IMG/VR virus record: IMGVR_UViG_3300019757_000014
Span: 1 to 24,503 of that record
DNA from: a virus
Direction: 5' to 3' (one strand)
Length of the DNA: 24,503 nucleotides
The position numbers were made by a program, and so were the translations under genes. The notes beneath the pieces were generated by a model. The model ran no database searches. It saw only the letters and a list, made by a program, of their open reading frames with translations, and was not told the DNA's origin. Shown here piece after piece: positions 6,501-11,523 of this stretch (position 1 is the stretch's first letter; every line of letters starts with the position of its first letter).

Positions 6501-6919
6501 AATTTCCTTATAGAATGGAAGTATTTCGTGGTAGTATTATTTGGAATGAACTTTATTTCGATGAAGTAATATTACCTATGGACGCTGTAAAGATTATTAA
6601 ATTAAAAGCTGAAACTGAAGAAATCTTTAATAAAATTATCGTAGATAATGAAGAATTCTTTAGTGATGAAGATTTAGAAACTCTTGATAAGATTAAAGAT
6701 TTTGTATTTAAAGATGAAGAATTAGGACATTATGGTTTTACTAGATTTTGTATTCCTAATACTAAAAATGCATTTCCTAAGTACTTAATTCCTTTTGTAG
6801 ATGTAGATGTAATCGTTGATGATAATGTTCGATCTGCATTAATCCTGCTTCAAAGCATTGGATTAGAGACATTAGAAGTTAAAGGTATTAATAGGTATAG
6901 TAATATTATTAAATTTTAA
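3180..6919 (+). CDS. Family B DNA polymerase, C-terminal part, interrupted by four group I introns
   Basis: Joined exons 3180-3597, 3857-4651, 4945-4994, 5280-5336 and 6293-6919 give 648 residues. Motif B appears as KVLANAYYGALG (K134, N138, Y141, G142), motif C as VVDTDST (D334, D336), and the thumb-proximal KKxY motif as TKNKKSYAG (about 413-421). PPKLDMKGLDIKK follows. These identify the polymerase half of a family B replicase. The exonuclease domain and motif A (DxxSLYP) are absent. The start at 3180 has a strong AGAGGAGA site, so this looks like the C-terminal subunit of a split polymerase whose other part lies elsewhere. Joins rest on frame, motif continuity and guide-sequence pairing. 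The join at 5336/6293 is the least supported by P10. Confidence 0.85.
3598..3856 (+). ncRNA. Group I intron 1 in DNA polymerase (ORF-less, 259 nt)
   Basis: P1: exon GCGU pairs with intron GCGC (3608-3611), with the expected U-G pair at the splice site, and A3598 pairs with U3607. The 3-prime exon start AUUA can pair with UAAU just before that guide, forming P10. The core is recognisable: TTAATTGCTGGAAAC (3643-3657), GACAATCAGCAGCGAAG (3678-3694), a hairpin at 3695-3710, P7 strands GTTCAACGACTA (3714-3725) and GATATAGTCT (3786-3795). The last intron base is G3856. The insertion lies inside motif B of the polymerase. Confidence 0.85.
3857..4651 (+). CDS. DNA polymerase exon 2 (end of motif B, motif C)
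   Basis: The exon begins by completing YYGALGQQSFIFHD, the second half of motif B. It carries an extended palm with VVDTDSTFLFLDPF, where the two aspartates (334 and 336 of the joined protein) bind catalytic metals. It ends at ...LKNE plus a T. Between motifs B and C lies a long acidic helical insert (about residues 190-300) compared with short polymerases such as T4 gp43. Unspliced, reading would continue to TAG 4660-4662. Confidence 0.85.
4652..4944 (+). ncRNA. Group I intron 2 in DNA polymerase (ORF-less, 293 nt)
   Basis: P1: exon GAGU, followed by intron UA, pairs with UAGCUC (4659-4664), giving U-G at the splice site. The 3-prime exon start UUUUGU is exactly complementary to ACAAAA (4653-4658), a six-base P10 that fixes the join. 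The core has GACAATCAGCAGCGAAG (about 4734-4750), GTTCAACGAC (4771-4780) and AGATATAGTCT (4863-4873). The last base is G4944. Its 3-prime half is nearly the same as that of intron 3. Confidence 0.85.
4945..4994 (+). CDS. DNA polymerase exon 3, 50-nt micro-exon with KKxY motif
   Basis: The exon encodes FLYSRIMLTKNKKSYAG when joined in frame (16 codons plus two bases). TKNKKSYAG corresponds to the conserved T-x-KKRYAG motif after motif C of family B polymerases, where the lysines contact the template-primer. It is flanked by introns on both sides, and its identification depends on the motif and the P1/P10 pairings. Confidence 0.8.
4995..5279 (+). ncRNA. Group I intron 3 in DNA polymerase (ORF-less, 285 nt)
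   Basis: P1: exon GCGGGU pairs with GCUCGC (5007-5012) with U-G at the splice site, and the next A-U pair extends it. UUAU before the guide can pair with 3-prime exon AUAA (P10). The core has CTAATTGTCTGAGAAC, GACAATCAGCAGCGAAG (5061-5077), GTTCAACGAC (5108-5117) and AGATATAGTCT (5194-5204). The last base is G5279. From 5129 to 5172 it matches intron 2 (4793-4836) almost base for base. Confidence 0.85.
5280..5336 (+). CDS. DNA polymerase exon 4, 57-nt micro-exon
   Basis: Nineteen codons: IISSQEGNLLDPPKLDMKG. The end, PPKLDMKG followed by LDIKK from the next exon, fits the KG-(L/F)-(D/E)-hydrophobic pattern seen in the thumb region of family B polymerases. An in-frame stop (TAA 5337-5339) follows at once in the intron. 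Confidence 0.75.
5337..6292 (+). ncRNA. Group I intron 4 in DNA polymerase, with HNH endonuclease ORF (956 nt)
   Basis: P1: exon GGGU pairs with GCCC, with U-G at the splice site, in the local hairpin AAGGGUUAAUAACAUGGCCC. The core has CTTTAATTGCTGGAAC, GGCAATCAGCAGCGAAG, then a stem ACTCTATTCTC (starting about 5434) closed by GAGAATAGAGT (6125-6135). The ORF sits in the loop of this stem. P7 strands are GTTCAACGAC (6139-6148) and AGATATAGTCT (6209-6219). The 3-prime end is placed at G6292 because the join gives KGLDIKK; P10 support is weak, so this boundary is less certain. Confidence 0.8.
5467..6126 (+). CDS. HNH homing endonuclease in intron 4
   Basis: 219 residues from GTG 5467, chosen because AAAGGAGA ends seven bases upstream; the frame stays open back to 5410, but that part is intron core. 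Residues 1-45 (WTDDKLQWIRDNISLSNKEI) form a helix-turn-helix of the kind found in phage intron endonucleases. The HNH nuclease spans about 90-158, with H111 (LIHRELA), then ARHIDGDRLN (H134, D136, D138, N141), N146 and IEWINKHKH. Residues 170-213 (GVTQKKISKQFGIGITTIQS) form a second helix-turn-helix like an intron-encoded nuclease repeat. The layout resembles I-HmuI-type enzymes. The stop TGA (6124-6126) lies in the stem closing the loop. It would nick the intronless polymerase gene to spread the intron. Confidence 0.85.
   Translation: MSVKFWTDDKLQWIRDNISLSNKEIGSHFDKPVDEVKRIKSLHKISKKSKIVLGEDERYFKVTDCEGYFITENGVVFNAEKMNKMAVTMNTYGYPCVIIKNKRVQKTVLIHRELAMHLLERPKDFDKVKYDARHIDGDRLNYSIDNIEWINKHKHASNHSIGVSRNLKSSEEDIISICEQLESGVTQKKISKQFGIGITTIQSIKSGKTWKHISKNYNF
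6293..6919 (+). CDS. DNA polymerase exon 5 (C-terminal thumb)
   Basis: The last 208 residues begin LDIKKVKVNKVSQNYF, directly completing the KG motif of exon 4. The rest is a mixed helical domain (AKFSGMNAYKFPYRM, then an acidic stretch) and a C-terminal beta-rich part, GHYGFTRFCIPNTKNAFPKY. No ribosome-binding site precedes TTG 6293, so this segment is not expected to be translated on its own. The dCMP deaminase follows after 16 bases. Confidence 0.8.
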   Translation: MDIKKVKVNKVSQNYFKEILTEDILKSPEINSSHIIGKFITYEKMIRDSIEEASADFTRPAKFSGMNAYKFPYRMEVFRGSIIWNELYFDEVILPMDAVKIIKLKAETEEIFNKIIVDNEEFFSDEDLETLDKIKDFVFKDEELGHYGFTRFCIPNTKNAFPKYLIPFVDVDVIVDDNVRSALILLQSIGLETLEVKGINRYSNIIKF

Positions 6920-6935
6920 TAAAGGTAATAAAGAT

Positions 6936-7427
6936 ATGAGTATATCACATACAATAGAAAAAGATTACCGCCTAAATTTAAAGCTACAGTCAATGATGGA
7001 AATAGCTGTTATTGAATCTAAATTGTCCACATGTGAAAAATTAAAAGTTGGTGGAATATTAACTTCTAATGATTTTACTATTAAGTCATCTGGATGTAAT
7101 GGAGCACCTAGCGGTTATCCACACTGTAAAATTCTCAATGAACCTGATAATCATTCTGCAATTTTTGAAGTACATGCTGAAAATAATCTTTTGAGTAGAT
7201 GTAATTGGATACCTGCTCAAAACGAATCGTCATATATCTTTTTAACTCATTTGCCATGTATGTCATGTGCTCATATCATTGTAACTAATGTTAATCGTCT
7301 TAGAATTAAAAAACTATATTATAACGATGTATATATAGACAATGATTCTAGCTATGATAAATATAGGAAACCTAGCAGTGTGGTTAGTTTCTTAAAAGAT
7401 TCAGGAATTGAGGTTATTAAATTATGA
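6936..7427 (+). CDS. Deoxycytidylate (dCMP) deaminase
   Basis: 163 residues. The zinc-dependent cytidine/dCMP deaminase signature is complete: H80-A-E82 (zinc ligand and catalytic glutamate) and P107-C108-M-S-C111. GCNGAPSGYPHC (53-64) matches the substrate-side loop of dCMP deaminases. It should convert dCMP to dUMP, feeding thymidylate synthesis or a dUTP pool. The length is normal for the family. It lies downstream of the DNA polymerase behind AAAGG and overlaps the next gene by an ATGA junction, so the two are probably translationally coupled. Confidence 0.88.
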   Translation: MSISHTIEKDYRLNLKLQSMMEIAVIESKLSTCEKLKVGGILTSNDFTIKSSGCNGAPSGYPHCKILNEPDNHSAIFEVHAENNLLSRCNWIPAQNESSYIFLTHLPCMSCAHIIVTNVNRLRIKKLYYNDVYIDNDSSYDKYRKPSSVVSFLKDSGIEVIKL

Positions 7428-8002
7428 AAGAAAATAGCCCTTCAATGGAAATAGCACACAATAGACTACTTATTAATAATATACAGAAAAAAATTGAAAA
7501 GACTTTAGACAGTTTTGTTGGCTTTACAGAATCGAAATCTACATTAAAAAACATCGACGAAAACATTAAAGACGTTTTATCCGAAAATTCAGATAAGGGT
7601 TTAATTAAACCTTCTTTTAGCTGTGATACTTCTTTACATAAAGTTACTTGGAAAGAAATTTATCCTAATTTTATAAAAAGAAATATTGCACGACTAATTA
7701 TTTGGATTCTTAGGGTGAGAAGTAAATCGTTGTCGGTGCATGAGAAGGACATTAAGTGGTATCATTATCTTTTACCTTACTTTCATTCAGTCTCAGTACA
7801 TATAAAAGATTTAGAAATAGACGAGGACGACGAATGTGAATTATTCAGCGAAGATTTATTGCAGTATATTGTCGAAAAGACTTATGCTAAGAGACATTGT
7901 TCGTTAAAAGTTCCTCACAACGTAGTAAATACAGACGTTTCTTTTTCTCCAATAAAAAGTGTAGAAAGTATAGAAATTAATACCATTATAACAAATTCAT
8001 AA
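7424..8002 (+). CDS. Unknown protein coupled to dCMP deaminase
   Basis: 192 residues, starting in the ATGA overlap with the deaminase stop, with GAGG upstream. No family is recognised. The N-terminus looks helical (RLLINNIQKKIEKTLDSF). The middle has a basic-aromatic stretch (WKEIYPNFIKRNIARLIIWI) that is amphipathic rather than a clear membrane span, followed by WYHYLLPYFHS and an acidic run (EIDEDDECELF). The gene is followed by a small hairpin, so the transcription unit may end here. Confidence 0.7.
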   Translation: MKENSPSMEIAHNRLLINNIQKKIEKTLDSFVGFTESKSTLKNIDENIKDVLSENSDKGLIKPSFSCDTSLHKVTWKEIYPNFIKRNIARLIIWILRVRSKSLSVHEKDIKWYHYLLPYFHSVSVHIKDLEIDEDDECELFSEDLLQYIVEKTYAKRHCSLKVPHNVVNTDVSFSPIKSVESIEINTIITNS

Positions 8003-8032
8003 TTTTAAATATTAAAACAACATTATATCGTA

Positions 8033-8054
8033 GATCGATCATGGTGAATCGATC
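8033..8054 (+). terminator. Possible weak terminator or regulatory hairpin
   Basis: GATCGAT (8033-8039) pairs with ATCGATC (8048-8054) around an 8-nt loop, followed by GCTTTTAGGCTTTT. The T tract is broken, so this may be an attenuator or a spurious hairpin. It lies 66 bases before the SSB-like gene. Confidence 0.35.
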
Positions 8055-8119
8055 GCTTTTAGGCTTTTAAGGTAGTTTAAAAGTTATTTCTAGCTAACTA
8101 TTGAAAGGTAACAAAGAAA

Positions 8120-8854
8120 ATGGCAAATTATCCACAGAAAAAATCAGTTTATACAGACTCTTACAACTTCTTTAACTCGTCATGTAGTGTTCTACAACTT
8201 GGATTTGTTAATGCTTCTGGATATATGAAAGTTAGTCCAGTAAATGAAGAGTTTCGGGGTAAAAAAGCTAAACGTGGCGCTCAAATGTACAATTACGATG
8301 AGCAGATTTTTGTTTCATTTAATATAGAAGATTTGATTATTCTTAATCATATTGTTGATAGTATTGAAGATGGTTCTATTGAAAGTTATACCTTCTCTCG
8401 TAAAATCAATAACTCTATTAAAAATCTTCATATTGGTCGTAATTTAGATGCCGATGATGGTGAAGAAGTAGGTCTCGATGGTCCAATTCAATTTTACTTT
8501 GAGGATTTAGATCGGGAAGATCCTGATGGCGATCCTATTATTGAAATTTGGTTTGAGTTCGAAAAGAATAAAGAGCTAGGTATTTATGTAGAATATGAAG
8601 CTTTAAAAGCATGGATTGGTGAGGCTGTATCTATTTCTACTAAAACAGGGAAACACGCTCTAGAGTATGCAAAAGCTCAAACACAATCTAAATCAAGTGG
8701 AAATGGTGGAAGCCGTAGTCGTAAAAACGATGATGAAGATGAAGAGGAAAATGAACGGCGTCCTAGTCGTAAACGTCCAACAAGTAAGAAGAGTAAACCT
8801 TCTAACGACGATGACGATCCTGCTTTTAATCCAGATGACGAAATTCCATTTTAA
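8120..8854 (+). CDS. Single-stranded DNA-binding protein with bacterial SSB-type tail
   Basis: 244 residues. About residues 1-165 form a beta-rich domain (NFFNSSCSVLQLGFVN through IEIWFEFEKNKELGIYVEYEAL) that I cannot assign confidently to a named OB-fold family. Residues 180-244 are a low-complexity linker of Ser/Gly/Arg/Lys followed by acidic runs, ending NPDDEIPF. That end matches the conserved DDDIPF/DDDLPF tip by which bacterial SSBs recruit repair and replication proteins. Folded core, disordered linker and acidic amphipathic tip together are the SSB layout. It is the only gene between a hairpin and a strong terminator, so it has its own transcription unit. The ribosome-binding sequence GAAAGG lies about 12 bases upstream. 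Confidence 0.75.
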   Translation: MANYPQKKSVYTDSYNFFNSSCSVLQLGFVNASGYMKVSPVNEEFRGKKAKRGAQMYNYDEQIFVSFNIEDLIILNHIVDSIEDGSIESYTFSRKINNSIKNLHIGRNLDADDGEEVGLDGPIQFYFEDLDREDPDGDPIIEIWFEFEKNKELGIYVEYEALKAWIGEAVSISTKTGKHALEYAKAQTQSKSSGNGGSRSRKNDDEDEEENERRPSRKRPTSKKSKPSNDDDDPAFNPDDEIPF

Positions 8855-8870
8855 TGTAAGATAATATTTA

Positions 8871-8907
8871 AGGGATAGTGACTTTATTGTCACTATCCCT
8901 GTTTTAT
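8871..8907 (+). terminator. Rho-independent terminator after SSB-like gene
   Basis: A perfect 12-bp stem, AGGGATAGTGAC (8871-8882) with GTCACTATCCCT (8889-8900), has a TTTATT loop and is followed by GTTTTATT. Confidence 0.88.
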
Positions 8908-8935
8908 TAATTTAATAAAGGATAAAAAAAGAATA

Positions 8936-9388
8936 ATGATTGATCTTAAAGAAATTGATAATTTAATAAATAAATTCAATACAATGTCACCAGAGAATTT
9001 TGAAGAATATCTCCTTTCATTGAGAGAGGCTATACATCTTAATGACAATAAATTTAAAGAAATAATCAGTATTACTTTGAAAAATAATCCAGATGATACA
9101 GATCCTCCTATAACACTAGAAACTTCTAGAATATCTGAACATTTTTGTATTATGGAAAAAGATTTAACTCCTTTTAACGGTTGGAAAAAGGGAATTAATT
9201 TAACGCATATTAAATCTGGCACTAGAATAACTAATATTGCGGTAAGGAAAAGTAAAGCATTATTCTTAATTAGTGAACTTGAAAATTGTGGAATTAATTG
9301 GGACTTTACAGATTATAATGACTTTTCCTCTCAGTCAAATGAATTGTTAGAAAAAGGAATATCTATTGCTAGAAAACTAGAAAGGTAA
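8936..9388 (+). CDS. Unknown 150-residue protein
   Basis: No family is recognised. The N-terminal half is helical (LKEIDNLINKFNTMSPENF). The centre has EHFCIMEKDLTPFNGWKKG. The C-terminus, SKALFLISELENCGINWDF, is again helical. The start at 8936 has AAAGGA somewhat far upstream (about 13 bases). It sits three bases before the HAD phosphatase gene, so the two probably form one operon bounded by the terminators at 8871 and 10096. Confidence 0.7.
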   Translation: MIDLKEIDNLINKFNTMSPENFEEYLLSLREAIHLNDNKFKEIISITLKNNPDDTDPPITLETSRISEHFCIMEKDLTPFNGWKKGINLTHIKSGTRITNIAVRKSKALFLISELENCGINWDFTDYNDFSSQSNELLEKGISIARKLER

Positions 9389-9391
9389 AAT

Positions 9392-10066
9392 ATGAACGAT
9401 TCATATGAAGTAGCCGATCAAAAAACAATTAAAGATCGATTACGAAATATTTCGACATCTTTTTTCAATAATGAGCGACGCTTACTAGTTTGTGATCTAG
9501 ACGATGTACTAGTAAATATTACATGCAAATGGGCTAAGTTAGCTGTCAAAAAATATAATCTTGATCCAATTTTAGCTGAAGAAAAAACAGTAATTGATCG
9601 TTCTGAATATTATGTAGAAAGTTTATTGGGCATTAATAAAGAACAATTTATGCATATTTATCGTGATGAAAAATTTTATGATGATTTAATTCCCACTAAG
9701 TTAGGTATTGCCGTTGCTAAATCGACACATGATATGAATATTGATTTAGTTATAATCTCTCATCTTACTGAAGAAAATATTGTAGGTAAACGAAGATTTT
9801 GTGAAAAGTTCTTTCCAAAAGCAAGACATATTTTAGTACCTCACACTGTTAAAAAGTCTTCAGTAATTAATAAAGAAGGTCTTGACTATTGTACTTTTAT
9901 AGATGACCGTGCTGAAAATATTGAGGATGTAGTTTTGAACACACAATCGTTCGGTAAAGAGTTTATGTTACCTAAATTTGGTCACAATCAGGAAATAAGT
10001 CGAGGAGCGTTATTAAACATTCATGAGAACTCATCCAAACTAACTTTTTATGAAAATGTGCTATAA
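9392..10066 (+). CDS. HAD-family 5'(3')-deoxyribonucleotidase-like phosphatase
   Basis: 224 residues. Motif I is LLVCDLDDVLVN, with D35 as nucleophile and D37 as acid/base. Motif II is VIISH (S123), motif III is served by a lysine in KRRFCEKFFPKARHI (about 133-147), and motif IV is TFIDDRAENI (D171, D172). The order and spacing fit the C1-capped nucleotidase branch of the HAD superfamily (NT5C-like), which removes phosphate from deoxynucleoside monophosphates. Polynucleotide phosphatases share this fold, so the substrate is not certain. With a dCMP deaminase nearby, a role in adjusting the dUMP/dTMP pool is plausible; this is inference. AAAGG precedes the start at 9392. A terminator follows. 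Confidence 0.78.
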   Translation: MNDSYEVADQKTIKDRLRNISTSFFNNERRLLVCDLDDVLVNITCKWAKLAVKKYNLDPILAEEKTVIDRSEYYVESLLGINKEQFMHIYRDEKFYDDLIPTKLGIAVAKSTHDMNIDLVIISHLTEENIVGKRRFCEKFFPKARHILVPHTVKKSSVINKEGLDYCTFIDDRAENIEDVVLNTQSFGKEFMLPKFGHNQEISRGALLNIHENSSKLTFYENVL

Positions 10067-10095
10067 CATGTTATTGATATGATAATATACACTCG

Positions 10096-10131
10096 AAATA
10101 AGGGATTTCTATGATCCCTTATTTTTTTTTT
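10096..10131 (+). terminator. Rho-independent terminator before the RNA polymerase gene
   Basis: Stem AAATAAGGGAT (10096-10106) pairs with ATCCCTTATTT (10114-10124), followed by T residues to 10131. An ATG in the loop (10111) is in frame with the next gene but belongs to the hairpin, not to a start. Confidence 0.88.
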
Positions 10132-10146
10132 ATGAAAGGAATTTTT

Positions 10147-11523
10147 ATGAAAGTTGATTTGTTTGATATTTCTAAATTTGTAAGTTTAAACAACTTACAA
10201 GCAGTAACTAATCCTATATATTTAAATCCAGATAAAACACCAACTGAAGATGGTATTTTTAGTTATAATATATTTGGGTTCCCAGGGTCTAGAGAAAGAA
10301 AAGAAAACTTTGCGTATATTGAATTAAATGCACATGTATTTCATCCGTTTATTTATAAACAATTAGTCACAATGGAACGAAAGATTCAGTATATAGTAGA
10401 AAGTTCTAAGAATTATCTAGTTAGTAAAAGTGGTGAATTGATTGAAGATGAAGAAAATGGATACACTGGTATAGAATGGTTATATAAAGTATGGGATAGT
10501 ATTAAATTTAAAAAAGGTGATTCCGAAACAAGAAAAACCAAACTATCTATTTTAAATAAGCTTTCTAAGAATGAGATATTTGTAAATAAATGGATAGTCA
10601 TGCCAGCTATGTATCGTGATCTAAATTTTGCCAATTTAGGATCTGGTCGTATTAGTATGGAAGAGATTAACGAGTATTATATAAAGATACTAAATACTTC
10701 AAAAGCTCTAGATAGACCTGATGCTATTAGTTTCTTAACTAATTCTACTCTTTTAAGAATGCAAGGAGTACTAGTAGAGTTATATGAACATTTAATATCA
10801 AAACCTACTGGTAAAAATGGGTATGTTCGCCAATATATGATAGGTAAAAATATCGACTATTCCGCAAGAGCAGTTATCAGTACTACTAACGCTGGTCGTG
10901 CAGAAACATATAACGACATGGAGATTCCTTTTTCATATATAGGATTGCCTATCCATATTATATGCGGTTGTTTTAAGCCATTTGTTTTAAAAGCAATAAG
11001 AGAAATAGTTGGAAGTAAATTAGAAGGAAAAACTAAATTACTTTATGGAGGTAAGGTTATCTCAGGAGATTCCATTAATGCAGAATCTTTTTCCGACTCA
11101 GCAATAGATAAAATGATTACTCTTTTCGAAAAATCTCAAGAAGATCGATTCAATACGATATATATTGAAGATGAAGAAGGTAAGAAAAAAGAGCTAATGA
11201 TGTATTCTAAAACATTAGAACGCCCTATGACTATTGCTGATTTACTTTTTTTAGCATGTCACAGAATTATTGAAGATAAACATGTAGTAGTAACTCGATA
11301 TCCAATTATTTCTCATCAATCGACTAACCCTTTAAAGATTAAAATAGTATCTACTGAGAAAACAATGACAATGGATTTTGATAAGACTGCGCCTGAAGCT
11401 GGAAAGAAATCATTCTATAGTAAGATTGAGAATTATCCAGATATTAATAGCAAACATCTTTGGCGAGATGCAGCTATCTTTGATAATAACTTAACCCATG
11501 CATACGGTGCTGATTTCGACGGA
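10147..11523 (+). CDS. RNA polymerase beta-prime exon 1
   Basis: 459 codons from MKVDLFDISKF to ...YGADFDG. Unspliced, the frame runs eight codons into the intron (STFLHASK) and stops at TGA 11548-11550, losing the third catalytic aspartate. The zinc-binding insertion between the IFGP-like and GHIEL-like segments of bacterial beta-prime is missing here; only about 12 residues lie between them. Confidence 0.85.

Noticed and set aside
8667-8864. 65-codon plus-strand frame inside the SSB-like gene
   Set aside because: It is a frame shadow of the repetitive acidic/basic tail, and its sequence is low complexity.
10111-10146. Upstream ATG extending the RNA polymerase N-terminus by 12 residues
   Set aside because: It lies in the loop of a strong terminator and has no ribosome-binding site; ATG 10147 is preceded by GAAAGGAA.
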